Below, in pieces: positions 56,246-64,000 of a stretch of DNA of 64,000 bases. The stretch covers positions 1 through 64,000 of the forward strand of contig NWQM01000001.1 of the NCBI GenBank assembly GCA_002798195.1. Reading direction: 5' to 3'. Origin of the DNA: Lysobacteraceae bacterium NML03-0222. GTDB taxonomy: Bacteria; Pseudomonadota; Gammaproteobacteria; Xanthomonadales; Xanthomonadaceae. Each line of letters starts with the position of its first letter. Position 1 is the stretch's first letter. The position numbers were made by a program, and so were the translations under genes. The notes under the pieces were generated by a model. The model saw only the letters and a list, made by a program, of their open reading frames with translations. It made no database searches and had not been told where the DNA came from.

Positions 56246-57823
56246 ATGAACCAAGAAGTCAATGCATTACAACGGCACACTTTTGTGACCCGCATGCTCG
56301 ATGGTGTCGAGCGCGTCGGCAACAAGCTGCCTGACCCGGCAGTATTGTTCCTGTTGTTCATGGTGCTGGTCTGGGGACTGTCATGGTGGATGTCCACCAT
56401 GAACTTTGCCGAAATCGACCCGCGCACTGGTGAGGCCATCCAAATCAAAAACCTGCTGGCAGGCAGCAGCCTGACCGAGTTCATGGCGCAGATGGTCAAT
56501 ACCTTTGTCACCTTCCCGCCGCTGGGCGTGGTGCTGGTGGCGATGCTGGGACTGGGCGTGGCCGAGCATACCGGCTTTATCAGTGCCGGACTGCGCGCGA
56601 TTTTGTCGGTTACGCCGAAGATGCTGCTCACGCCGATGCTGATTGGTGTGGGCATTCTCAGCCATGTCGCCGTGGATGCCGGCTATGTGCTGGTGATTCC
56701 GCTGGGCGCGGTGATTTTCTATGCCGCAGGCCGTCATCCGCTGGCTGGTATTGCTGCGGCGTTTGCCGGGGTGTCGGGGGGCTTCTCCGCCACCATGTTC
56801 GTGCCTTCCAGCCTTGACCCGATGCTCGCCGGCCTGACCCAAACCGCCGCGCATATCCTCGATGCGCAGGTAAGCATCAATCCGCTCAACAATTTCTATT
56901 TCACCTGTGCCTCGGCGCTTTTGGTGATATTGGTGGGCTGGTTCTTGACCGACAAAATCATCGAGCCGCGCCTTGCCGCCACCCGGGTGGATGGCAATGC
57001 CGAGGACATGCCCTCGCTGGAAACGCTGCAACCGGGCGAGCGCCGCGCACTGATGGCGGCGCTGGCTGCCACTGCCGTGACGCTGGCATTGTTCGCGCTG
57101 ACCTTGTTCTTGCCGGGTACGCCGTGGGCGGCGCCTGTCGAACAGGTGCCGGCCGCCTCGCACCCGCTGCTGGCGCCCGCCGCACCGCTGATGAAGTCCA
57201 TCGTGCCGCTGATTTTCATCTTCTTCCTGATTCCCGGCATGGTGTACGGCTATGTGTCCGGGGCGGTCAAGAGCCACCGCGACATCATTGCCGGCATGAG
57301 CAAGTCGATGAGCGGCATGGGTTATTACATCGTCATGGCGTTTTTCTGTGCGCAGTTCATCTGGGCATTCGGACAGAGTCAAATCGGCGCGCTGGTCGCC
57401 ATCAAGGGTGCCAATGCCCTGCAAGCCAGCGGCCTGCCGATGGGTATGGTGGTGGTGGGTATTGTGCTGCTGTCGGGCTTTGTCAACCTGCTGATTGGTT
57501 CGGCCTCGGCCAAGTGGGCGCTGATTGGCGCCATCATGGTGCCGATGCTGATGCAGCTGGGAGTATCGCCTGACCTGACCCAGGCGGCCTACCGCGTGGG
57601 CGACTCCAGCACCAATATCATCACCCCGCTGCTGCCGTATTTTCCGCTGATTGTGGTGTTCTGCCAGCGCTATGTGAAGGCCTCCGGCATCGGTACGCTA
57701 CTGGCACTGATGCTGCCGTTCTCGGTGACGCTGCTGGTAGTCTGGACAGCCTTCCTGCTGGCTTTCTGGGGGCTGGGGCTGCCACTGGGCGTAGGCGCCA
57801 GTTATGTCTATCCGGCGCCTTGA
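56246..57823 (+). CDS. AbgT-family transporter
   Basis: A 525-residue inner-membrane protein with about 11-13 TM helices. It matches the AbgT family (p-aminobenzoyl-glutamate uptake in E. coli; some members act as sulfonamide or antifolate efflux pumps, e.g. MtrF, YdaH). Family phrases are GNKLPDPAVLFLLFMVLVW, LGVGVAEHTGF-like MLGLGVAEHTGFISAGLRA, VSGGFSATMF, AFFCAQFIWAFGQSQIG and GSASAKWALIGAIMVPMLM. ATG 56246 is preferred; upstream GTG 56222 and ATG 56231 are in frame. It is monocistronic with a strong terminator and a nine-G tract in its 5' region. Confidence 0.87.
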   Translation: MNQEVNALQRHTFVTRMLDGVERVGNKLPDPAVLFLLFMVLVWGLSWWMSTMNFAEIDPRTGEAIQIKNLLAGSSLTEFMAQMVNTFVTFPPLGVVLVAMLGLGVAEHTGFISAGLRAILSVTPKMLLTPMLIGVGILSHVAVDAGYVLVIPLGAVIFYAAGRHPLAGIAAAFAGVSGGFSATMFVPSSLDPMLAGLTQTAAHILDAQVSINPLNNFYFTCASALLVILVGWFLTDKIIEPRLAATRVDGNAEDMPSLETLQPGERRALMAALAATAVTLALFALTLFLPGTPWAAPVEQVPAASHPLLAPAAPLMKSIVPLIFIFFLIPGMVYGYVSGAVKSHRDIIAGMSKSMSGMGYYIVMAFFCAQFIWAFGQSQIGALVAIKGANALQASGLPMGMVVVGIVLLSGFVNLLIGSASAKWALIGAIMVPMLMQLGVSPDLTQAAYRVGDSSTNIITPLLPYFPLIVVFCQRYVKASGIGTLLALMLPFSVTLLVVWTAFLLAFWGLGLPLGVGASYVYPAP

Positions 57824-57834
57824 TGGCAAGCGCA

Positions 57835-57862
57835 CAAAAGGCCGGTAAATTCCGGCCTTTTG
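57835..57862. terminator. Rho-independent terminator after the AbgT gene
   Basis: An 11-bp perfect stem, caaaaggccgg (57835-57845) pairing with ccggccttttg (57852-57862), with loop taaatt and a T-rich 3' side (ttttgttt). Confidence 0.85.
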
Positions 57863-57994
57863 TTTGCGGGGATAAACAAACCGACCTGTGGTATGGGGTA
57901 TATCGGGACTAAGACGGCTGTCTTGTAATTCGCTTTCTGCCGGGTCTTAAGCTACGGTGATGGGGGTGCTTTGAGCAGCTTCGGGAGCGTTGCC

Positions 57995-58657
57995 ATGAAG
58001 AAATGGCTCATCATGCTGTTGGTGGTGTTGCTAACCGCCTGTAGTTACAACATTTACCAGATGCAGCCACAAACCCGGCATACAGATTACAGCCGGATAC
58101 TGGCGTTGGCGCCGGATGGGCAAGATGGGGTGTATTTGCTGACCGAGGGCTGGGGGGCTGGCAAGAGGCACGAAGACTATCGGTTTGCGATTGTCGAGGA
58201 TAGATTGGGTACTGCTGCCGCCTTGCAGACATTGATGGCGCAGGGGCAGATTCGGGATGCGCTGCCAAGCAGCATGGCCTGTGGCGCGAGGCTGTATGTG
58301 GTGACCAAACCACGTCCACAGCCAGCGAGTGCCTATCTGGAGCTTAAATTTCCTCCGGCGCTGTTTGCTGATGGTGTGCGTCCTGTAGCGCTGCGTGAAC
58401 CTGATCGGGACTATCCGATTGGCGAGCAGGCGCGCAACGCGGCAGCGCGACGCGGTTTTGAGCTACCCAAGCGCGGTCGTCTGCCAGTTTTGCAAGTACG
58501 CTTGAAAGATGGCGAGAGTGTGGCGCTGCCCGAAACGATACGCACCGAATTGTTGCAGCGTCATGGCTTTTACACCCCGGTATCGGCCTGCCGTCAGCTG
58601 CAAACCCTGAAACGGACGGTGATAGGCCGCGAGTCATGGCCGAAAATCATGTTGTAG
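57995..58657 (+). CDS. Hypothetical lipoprotein
   Basis: A 220-residue protein with a lipoprotein signal MKKWLIMLLVVLLTAC (lipobox LTAC). The mature part contains RILALAPDGQDGVYLLTEGW, YLELKFPPALFADGVRPVAL and a C-terminal TVIGRESWPK. Two further Cys residues (MACGA and SACRQ) are present. ATG 57995 has GGGAG 8 nt upstream; an in-frame ATG/GTG-type start at 57971 is less likely. It sits between the AbgT and POT transporters with terminators on both sides. I recognise no family. Confidence 0.7.
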   Translation: MKKWLIMLLVVLLTACSYNIYQMQPQTRHTDYSRILALAPDGQDGVYLLTEGWGAGKRHEDYRFAIVEDRLGTAAALQTLMAQGQIRDALPSSMACGARLYVVTKPRPQPASAYLELKFPPALFADGVRPVALREPDRDYPIGEQARNAAARRGFELPKRGRLPVLQVRLKDGESVALPETIRTELLQRHGFYTPVSACRQLQTLKRTVIGRESWPKIML

Positions 58658-58690
58658 ACAAGGCTTGTAAGGAGCAGAGGGGTTGCCAGT

Positions 58691-58720
58691 GAAAACGGGA
58701 GCCGTCTGGCTCCCGTTTTC
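58691..58720. terminator. Bidirectional terminator
   Basis: A 13-bp perfect stem, gaaaacgggagcc (58691-58703) pairing with ggctcccgttttc (58708-58720), with loop gtct. A-rich and T-rich flanks make it work in both directions between the lipoprotein gene and the POT gene. Confidence 0.85.
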
Positions 58721-58727
58721 ATTGCGC

Positions 58728-60299
58728 TTATTTCGAGTCCTGCATGCCGCGTTTGAGCAATGGCGTTACCAGAAACATGAGCGCGCCTGCGCCCAGGCCA
58801 ATCCACATCATGCGAGTGAATACCTCGTTATAGACCGCCAGAGTTTGCGCCGTGCTGGCATCGGGGCTGACCGAGGCCCAAGTGCCCATGCGCCCGGCGA
58901 TGATTTCACCAAAGGCCGAGAACAGGAACCATGCGCCCATCATCATGCCTACCGCGCGCGGGATGGAGAGCACGGTGACGGCCGATAGTCCTACTGGGGA
59001 GAGCATCATTTCGCCCAGTACCAGCACGAAATAGGCCAGCACCATCCACCACAGACTAATCTGGTCACTGCCCTGGGTGGTTGCAGCCACCAGAACCGCA
59101 AAGGCCAGGCCGCAGAACACCAGTGCCCAGGCGAACTTGGCCGGATAGCTCGGGTTCAGTCCCCAGCGATCCAGCCGCGGCCAGAGCAGGGTGAATACCG
59201 GCGTCAGCGCAATCACGAACAGCGCCCCCAAGGCCGTGGTCTGCCCGGCAGTGAGAGTGATGCCGAGCAGGCTGCGATCCATCACGCGGTCGGCCATGGC
59301 GACCCAGGGGCCATAGGTTTGCTCATACAGCCCCCAGAACAGCGCGCTGATGGTGATGAGGGTCATCAACATGATCATTCGGCCTTTCTCGGCGGCACTG
59401 ATACCGGAGAACAGCAGGCGTACAAACCACACATACAGGCCAGCGCCCAGCACTACGGCCAGCACTTCGGTCAGGGTGACTTCATGCCCGCCCAGAAGCT
59501 GCGAAAGCGGTGCAAAATCGATGCGGGTTTGCAGGATTTGCCATACGGCAACGGTCAGCAGCAAACCGCCCAGATAGATGAGCCATTCGCGCGACAGGCC
59601 AAGCCAGAGAGGCGCACGCAAGCGTTCCGGATGGGCAGGTTCACCCTGTCCCAGCAAATGTTTGCGGCCGATGACAAATTGCACCAGCCCCAAGGCCATC
59701 ATCACCCCGGCCAGGCCAAAACCATAGCCCCAGCCGTATTTTTCACCGATATAGGCCACCACCAGCGAAGAAATCAGTGCGCCAAGATTGATGCCCATAT
59801 AGAAGATGCTGAAACCGGCATCACGGCGCGGGTCGTTTTCAGCATACAAGCGGCCGACAATGGTGGAGATATTGGGTTTCAAAAAGCCCACGCCCACGGC
59901 GATGAGCGCCAACGAGAAATACATCACCTGGATGGCGGTGGCATCCTGCACGGCCTGCCCTTGTACGCCTTGTGCCTGGCTGCCGGTATAGGCCATGCCA
60001 AGCTGACCCAGCGCCAGCAATATCCCGCCATAAAGCACCGCTTTGCGCATCCCCAGATGCTTGTCGGCCAAGATGCCGCCGACCAGCGGCAGAGCATAGG
60101 CCAGCCCGGCATAGGTGCCCAGCAGCAGATAGCCACTGTTGTCGGCAAACAAATGGTGTTTGGTGAGATACAGAAACAGCAGTGCCTTCATGCCGTAGAA
60201 AGCAAAACGCTCCCACATTTCGGTCAGGAAGCATACGTATAGCCCCTTGGGATGCCCCAGAAACTCGTGATTTGGGTGGGGCAGGGAGGTGGTGGACAT
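58728..60299 (-). CDS. POT-family proton-dependent oligopeptide transporter
   Basis: A 523-residue protein with about 14 TM helices. The POT signature ExxERFxxYG is EMWERFAFYGMKALL near the N-terminus. GAYADKHLG-type GGILADKHLGMRKAV, FSIFYMGINLGALISSLV and MLSPVGLSAVTVLSIPRAV-like segments are present. Members import di- and tripeptides with protons. No chaperone or peptidase is linked. It is monocistronic, with the shared terminator 8 bp downstream. Confidence 0.88.
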   Translation of the reverse strand: MSTTSLPHPNHEFLGHPKGLYVCFLTEMWERFAFYGMKALLFLYLTKHHLFADNSGYLLLGTYAGLAYALPLVGGILADKHLGMRKAVLYGGILLALGQLGMAYTGSQAQGVQGQAVQDATAIQVMYFSLALIAVGVGFLKPNISTIVGRLYAENDPRRDAGFSIFYMGINLGALISSLVVAYIGEKYGWGYGFGLAGVMMALGLVQFVIGRKHLLGQGEPAHPERLRAPLWLGLSREWLIYLGGLLLTVAVWQILQTRIDFAPLSQLLGGHEVTLTEVLAVVLGAGLYVWFVRLLFSGISAAEKGRMIMLMTLITISALFWGLYEQTYGPWVAMADRVMDRSLLGITLTAGQTTALGALFVIALTPVFTLLWPRLDRWGLNPSYPAKFAWALVFCGLAFAVLVAATTQGSDQISLWWMVLAYFVLVLGEMMLSPVGLSAVTVLSIPRAVGMMMGAWFLFSAFGEIIAGRMGTWASVSPDASTAQTLAVYNEVFTRMMWIGLGAGALMFLVTPLLKRGMQDSK

Positions 60300-60394
60300 A
60301 GGACGAAACCTCTCTGTTGAGAACAGGCGCTAAACCTTATGAATATTGCGTATCTGGAACAAGCATGCCGCCACAAGCGTGGCGACAAGCCGGG

Positions 60395-61291
60395 TCAATC
60401 CAGACTGATGCCGGCGAGTTTTTGCAGCGCCTCGGCGTAGCGGGCGCGGGTGCGTTCGATGACTTCGGCAGGCAGCCTGGGGCCGGGTGGGGTCTTGTCC
60501 CAGGTCAGCGTTTCCAGGTAGTCGCGCACGATTTGCTTGTCATAGCTCGGCGGGCTGCTACCAAGCCGGTAGTCTTCGGCCGGCCAGTAGCGGCTGGAGT
60601 CGGGAGTCAGCATTTCGTCCATGATGTAGAGCTTGCCGTCTTCGTCGGTGCCGAACTCGAATTTGGTGTCGGCCAGGATGATGCCGCGCTGGGCGGCGTA
60701 GTCGCGGGCAAAGCTGTAGATTTTCAGCGTGGCATCGCGTACCGCTTCAGCCATTTCCCGGCCGACCAGATTGACCGCGGTGGCGAAGTCGATGTTTTCA
60801 TCGTGGTCACCCACGGCAGCCTTGGTGGACGGGGTGAAGATCGGCTCTGCCAGTGGCTCGGCCTGTTGCAGCCCGGCGGGCAGGGGGATGCCGCTGATTT
60901 GGCCGCTGGCCTGGTAGTCCTTCCAGCCGCTGCCGATGATGTAGCCACGGGCGATGCACTCCACTGGCACGGGCTTGAGTTTTTTGGTCACCACTGCGCG
61001 GCGGGCGTAAAGCGACGGATCAACGCCGTCAGGCAGTACGCTGGCGACCGCATCGCCAGTCAGATGGTTGGCGATGATGTGCTGGGTCTTGTCGAACCAG
61101 AAGTTGCTGATTTGCGTCAGCATCTCGCCCTTGCCGGGAATCGGGTCGGGCAGCACCACATCGAAGGCGGACAGCCGGTCGGTGGCGATGAGCAGCAGGC
61201 GGCCATCTTGCAAGTCAAAAACATCGCGCACTTTGCCGCGGTGCATGAGCTTGAGGCCGGGCAGGTCGGATTGGGTCAATGTAGTGGACAT
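60395..61291 (-). CDS. purC: SAICAR synthetase
   Basis: A 298-residue enzyme that ligates CAIR and Asp in purine synthesis. It has GKVRDVFDLQDGRLLLIATDRLSAFDV, VECIARGYIIGSGWKDY, FTPSTKAAVGDHDENI, TKFEFG and the C-terminal DKTPPGPRLPAEVIERT. This is the longer (about 300-residue) type also found in fungi and many Proteobacteria, not the 237-residue E. coli type. ATG 61291 is chosen, with AAGGAG 6 nt upstream; ATG 61297 falls right after that site. Divergent from the DnaJ-like gene by 58 bp. Confidence 0.95.
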   Translation of the reverse strand: MSTTLTQSDLPGLKLMHRGKVRDVFDLQDGRLLLIATDRLSAFDVVLPDPIPGKGEMLTQISNFWFDKTQHIIANHLTGDAVASVLPDGVDPSLYARRAVVTKKLKPVPVECIARGYIIGSGWKDYQASGQISGIPLPAGLQQAEPLAEPIFTPSTKAAVGDHDENIDFATAVNLVGREMAEAVRDATLKIYSFARDYAAQRGIILADTKFEFGTDEDGKLYIMDEMLTPDSSRYWPAEDYRLGSSPPSYDKQIVRDYLETLTWDKTPPGPRLPAEVIERTRARYAEALQKLAGISLD

Positions 61292-61336
61292 GGGCATCTC
61301 CTTGGGCGGCTGGCAATTTTAATGGGTCGCTGCAGG

Positions 61337-61342
61337 TAAAAT
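61337..61342 (+). promoter_or_regulatory. -10 element of a predicted leaderless DnaJ-like transcript
   Basis: TAAAAT, then CGCCGCC, then ATG at 61350: 7 nt spacing, no ribosome-binding site. The same TAAAAT-CGCCG string lies before oleA. It would drive the DnaJ-like gene, rpe and the lipid-kinase gene. Confidence 0.45.
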
Positions 61343-61349
61343 CGCCGCC

Positions 61350-61682
61350 ATGAAACGCTGGTACGGAAAAATCCTGGGGGCTTGTCTTGGCGTGCTGCTG
61401 GTGCGGGTCAATCCGCTGTTTGGCGCGTTGCTGGGCTTGCTGCTGGGGCATGCTTTCGATGCCGACTGGTTTGGGCGCGCCTCGCCCTATCGCGTGCTGG
61501 GCATCAGTGCCGATGCCAGTGATGTGGAAGTCGAGCAGGCTTGGCGTCGCTTGATTTCCCAGTGCCACCCGGACAAGTACGTCAATGCCGCCCCCGAGTT
61601 GCGGGCGCGCGCCGAGCGGGCAGCCCGCGATATCAATACCGCCTACGAAAAAATCCAGAAACTTCGGAAAAAATCCAGATGA
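61350..61682 (+). CDS. Membrane-anchored J-domain protein
   Basis: A 110-residue protein with an N-terminal hydrophobic, Gly-rich segment (ILGACLGVLLVRVNPLFG then ALLGLLLGHAF, about 8-36). A C-terminal J domain follows: SPYRVLGISADASDVEVEQA and CHPDKY with the HPD tripeptide, then RAARDINTAYEKIQKLRKK. It resembles the ends of DjlA without the central TerB region. It probably recruits DnaK at the inner membrane. Its stop overlaps the rpe start (ATGA). Confidence 0.8.
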   Translation: MKRWYGKILGACLGVLLVRVNPLFGALLGLLLGHAFDADWFGRASPYRVLGISADASDVEVEQAWRRLISQCHPDKYVNAAPELRARAERAARDINTAYEKIQKLRKKSR

Positions 61683-62353
61683 GCCGCCAAAGCACTGTCA
61701 TTGCCCCGTCCATCCTTTCAGCCGATTTCGCCCGTCTGGGCGAAGAAGTCCGTAACGTGCTCGAAGCGGGCGCCGACTGGGTGCATTTTGATGTGATGGA
61801 CAACCACTATGTGCCCAATCTCACCATCGGCCCGCTGGTGTGCGAGGCGCTGCGCAAACACGGTATTACCGCCCCCATAGACGTGCATCTGATGGTGGAG
61901 CCGGTGGATGCCATCATCCCGATGTTTGCCAAGGCCGGTGCCACGTATATCAGCTTTCATCCCGAAGCCAGCCGCCATGTGCATCGCAGCATCCAGCTGA
62001 TCAAGTCGCTGGGCTGCCAGGCCGGACTGGTACTCAACCCGGCCACCCCGGTCGAAGTGCTGGACTATGTGCTGGACGAGCTGGACTATGTGCTGCTGAT
62101 GTCAGTCAATCCGGGCTTTGGCGGGCAGGCGTTCATCCCGTCCACGCTGGACAAGCTGCGCCGGGTGCGCGAGCGCATCGATGCTTCGGGACGCGCCATC
62201 CGCCTGGAAATCGATGGTGGGGTGAAGGTGGACAACATCGCGCAAATCGCCGCTGCTGGTGCCGATACCTTTGTGGCGGGCTCGGCCATCTTTGGTCAGC
62301 CTGACTACCCTGCCATCATCAGCCAGATGCGTGCGCAGGTGGCTGCGGTGTGA
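61679..62353 (+). CDS. rpe: Ribulose-phosphate 3-epimerase
   Basis: A 224-residue TIM-barrel enzyme of the pentose-phosphate pathway. It has IAPSILSADFARLG, WVHFDVMDNHYVPNLTIGP (metal-binding His and Asp), DVHLMVEP, FHPEAS, MSVNPGFGGQAFIPSTLDKL and LEIDGGVKVDNI. The start at 61679 overlaps the J-domain gene (ATGA), and its stop overlaps the next ATG (TGATG). In many gammaproteobacteria rpe also lies upstream of trp genes, as here. Confidence 0.95.
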   Translation: MSRQSTVIAPSILSADFARLGEEVRNVLEAGADWVHFDVMDNHYVPNLTIGPLVCEALRKHGITAPIDVHLMVEPVDAIIPMFAKAGATYISFHPEASRHVHRSIQLIKSLGCQAGLVLNPATPVEVLDYVLDELDYVLLMSVNPGFGGQAFIPSTLDKLRRVRERIDASGRAIRLEIDGGVKVDNIAQIAAAGADTFVAGSAIFGQPDYPAIISQMRAQVAAV

Positions 62354-63309
62354 TGGCGACGCTGACTCCAAGCCTGCTGATTCTCAATGGCAAGGCGGCG
62401 CAGCGCGAGGAAGTGCGGGCGGCGGTTGAGGCGCTGCGCGAATCAGGTGCACAGTTGGCGGTGCGGGTGACTTGGGAGGGCGGTGATGTCGCGCGCTTTG
62501 TGGACGAGGCGGTGGCGCTGGGCGCTCGACGGGTGATTGCCGGGGGCGGCGATGGCAGCCTCAACGAGGCGGTGAATGCGCTGATGGCATTGCCCCGGGC
62601 GCAGCGTCCTGCACTGGGCATCCTGCCGCTGGGCACGGCCAATGATTTTGCCGTGGCCGCGGAAATACCGCAGACCACACTGGAGGCCTTGCAGCTGGCG
62701 CAGACGGCCATGCCGATAGCGGTGGATTTGCTGCGTGTGCGTGCGGGCGATGAGACACGTTGGAGCCTGAATCTGGTCACCGGGGGCTTTGGCACCCAAG
62801 TGACCCTGGAGACGGATCCGGATCTGAAGAAGCATCTGGGCGGTCTGGCCTACTTCCTGACCGGCCTGACCCGGCTGGGGCAGATGGGCGCCATGCAGGC
62901 GCAGTTGCGCGCTGAAAATTTCGAATGGCAAGGGGAATTTGTGGCCTTGGCGGTGGGCAATGGCCGGCAGGCAGGCGGTGGACGGGTGCTATGCCCCGAT
63001 GCCAGCCTCAATGACGGCCTGCTGGATTTCACCCTGGTGCCGGAAATGCCCGATGGCGGGCAGATGCTGTCGATGCTGGGCACGGCATTGTCGGAGGGGC
63101 GCGAAGCCGCGCTGGCGCAGGCAGCGCTACAAGGTCGCGGGCAATGGCTGGAAGTCAGTGCCGATGAAGTGTTTTGCCTGAATCTCGATGGCGAGCCGTT
63201 CGAGGCCGATGCCTTCCGCATCGACTGCATGCCCGCCGCCCTCTCTCTTTGCCTGCCGCCTGCCAGTGCATTGCTGTTGCAAGCGGTTTCCGGCACAGTA
63301 GCGTCATGA
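62353..63309 (+). CDS. YegS-like lipid kinase (diacylglycerol-kinase family)
   Basis: A 318-residue protein of the DAGK catalytic family. Key parts are LLILNGKAAQREEVRAAVEA, RRVIAGGGDGSLNEAVNALM (nucleotide GGGDG), LGILPLGTANDFA (substrate GTAND), and the C-terminal beta-sandwich with DGLLDFTLVPE and LNLDGEPFEADAF. These residues match YegS of E. coli, which phosphorylates lipids (phosphatidylglycerol in vitro). The start is ATG 62353 overlapping the rpe TGA; GTG 62350 is also in frame. Confidence 0.88.
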   Translation: MATLTPSLLILNGKAAQREEVRAAVEALRESGAQLAVRVTWEGGDVARFVDEAVALGARRVIAGGGDGSLNEAVNALMALPRAQRPALGILPLGTANDFAVAAEIPQTTLEALQLAQTAMPIAVDLLRVRAGDETRWSLNLVTGGFGTQVTLETDPDLKKHLGGLAYFLTGLTRLGQMGAMQAQLRAENFEWQGEFVALAVGNGRQAGGGRVLCPDASLNDGLLDFTLVPEMPDGGQMLSMLGTALSEGREAALAQAALQGRGQWLEVSADEVFCLNLDGEPFEADAFRIDCMPAALSLCLPPASALLLQAVSGTVAS

Positions 63310-63403
63310 AACAGGTGAGCTTGCCAATCTCGAACAACACTTGGCGATGGTGACGCAGTCCCGCGCTTGTTTTGCCTGTCCGTTGTTTGCCTGAGTTTTG
63401 TGC

Positions 63404-64000
63404 ATGTCTGCTTCCAGTTTCGAGTCTCTGGCCGCCCAAGGCCATACCCTGATTCCTGTCGTGCGTGAGGTGCTGTCCGATTTGGATACGCCCTTATCGG
63501 TGTATCTGAAGCTGGCCGATGGCCCGTACAGCTATCTGTTTGAATCGGTGGAAGGCGGCGAGCGCTTTGCGCGCTGGTCGATGATTGGCCTGCCGGCACG
63601 GCGGGTGTATGCCTTTTATGGCAATACGTTGTGCATCAGTGAGCAGGGCGTGGAAGTCGAGCGCCGCCAGGTGGATGACCCGCTGGCAGAAATCGAGCGC
63701 ATCCATGCAGCGCAGCGGGTACCCGGCGTGCCGGGATTGCCGGGCTTCTCCGGCGGGCTGGTGGGCTGGTTCGGCTTCGAGAGCATCGGCTATATCGAGC
63801 CGCGCTTTGCGCATCATCACAAGCGCGATGAGTTGGGCACCCCCGACATCCTGCTGATGCACAGCGATGAGCTGGCGGTATTCGACAATCTCAAGGGGCG
63901 GCTGTATCTCATCGTGCATGCCGACCCGGCCGAGCCACATGCCAAGGTGCGCGCCGAGCGGCGGCTGGATGCACTGGCGCACCGGCTGCGTCAGGCTGGC
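63404..64000 (+). CDS. trpE: Anthranilate synthase component I (5' part)
   Basis: The first 199 codons of trpE, running off the window. N-terminal PF04715 features are LIPVVREVLSDLDTPLSVYL, YSYLFESVEGGERFARWSMI (Trp feedback-site region with LLES-like FESVEGG), and GFSGGLVGWFGFESIGYIEP. The enzyme makes anthranilate from chorismate and Gln-derived ammonia. It starts at ATG 63404, 94 bp after the lipid-kinase gene. No trp leader peptide or attenuator was recognised in that gap. The catalytic half lies outside the window. Confidence 0.92.
   Translation, partial: MSASSFESLAAQGHTLIPVVREVLSDLDTPLSVYLKLADGPYSYLFESVEGGERFARWSMIGLPARRVYAFYGNTLCISEQGVEVERRQVDDPLAEIERIHAAQRVPGVPGLPGFSGGLVGWFGFESIGYIEPRFAHHHKRDELGTPDILLMHSDELAVFDNLKGRLYLIVHADPAEPHAKVRAERRLDALAHRLRQAG

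Noticed and set aside
56381..57424. A 347-codon minus-strand frame opposite the AbgT transporter
   Set aside because: Antisense of TM helices giving His/Arg/Gln-rich sequence; no domain.
63310..63403. Trp attenuator or leader peptide before trpE
   Set aside because: No short frame with tandem Trp codons and no terminator/antiterminator pair is visible in the 94-bp gap.

Overview
The window is about 60% GC, gene-dense chromosome from a gammaproteobacterium of the Xanthomonadales (Lysobacterales). The evidence is an OleA very close to the Xanthomonas enzyme, a XanB2-type chorismatase, a topoisomerase I with a Lys/Ala-rich tail followed by tsaC, a bacterial heme oxygenase, and an xthA homologue overlapping ampG. 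Most genes are housekeeping. Accessory content lies at the left edge, around 8.4-8.7 kb, in a low-GC island at 45.7-49 kb, and at 55.1-56.2 kb.

Layout. 0-9.3 kb: tail of an IS3 transposase, a SAM methyltransferase, a DUF4156 lipoprotein, oleA-oleB (head of the long-chain olefin pathway), a two-domain glycosyltransferase, mrcB (PBP1B), an IS5-type transposase relic and an Sfp-type phosphopantetheinyl transferase. 9.5-16.4 kb: a GlsB-like membrane protein, DUF454 plus heme oxygenase, xthA divergent from a gamma-carbonic-anhydrase-like gene, then a leftward block aroE, GNAT, hemB, two small membrane proteins, xanB2 and a small lipoprotein. 16.4-23.3 kb: an SDR gene, then a leftward block pyrE, secreted protein, GYF_2/RDD membrane protein, topA, tsaC and a DUF4124 protein. 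23.3-33.1 kb: a second exonuclease III-family gene with ampG, an M23 peptidase, tyrS, a two-domain M16 peptidase, truC, arfB and an acyltransferase. 33.3-45.7 kb: tolC, a Pcm-like methyltransferase, an EF-hand protein, mutM, an ECF-like sigma factor with a Ser/Thr kinase carrying a sensor-like C-terminal region, tdk, rep, mnmG and an N-formylglutamate amidohydrolase-family gene.

45.7-51 kb is the main accessory island. A broken IS1595-type transposase is followed by four AT-rich genes of unknown function, three of them membrane proteins, and then by a 599-residue DKNYY-repeat membrane protein. The content resembles a set of immunity-type or orphan membrane genes, but no toxin is visible. 51-64 kb: a FadI-like thiolase, two conserved hypotheticals, metK, an XRE regulator divergent from two small genes, an AbgT-family transporter behind a nine-G tract, a lipoprotein, a POT peptide transporter, purC, and a tight rightward run of a DnaJ-like gene, rpe, a YegS-like lipid kinase and the start of trpE.

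Two window-wide patterns stand out. Six genes (xthA, the carbonic-anhydrase-like gene, hemB, arfB, the sigma factor and the DnaJ-like gene) have a -10-like hexamer ending 6-7 nt before the start codon, which predicts leaderless mRNAs. Many other -10 candidates are followed directly by a GCC-containing discriminator. No tRNA, rRNA, CRISPR array or replication origin was seen.
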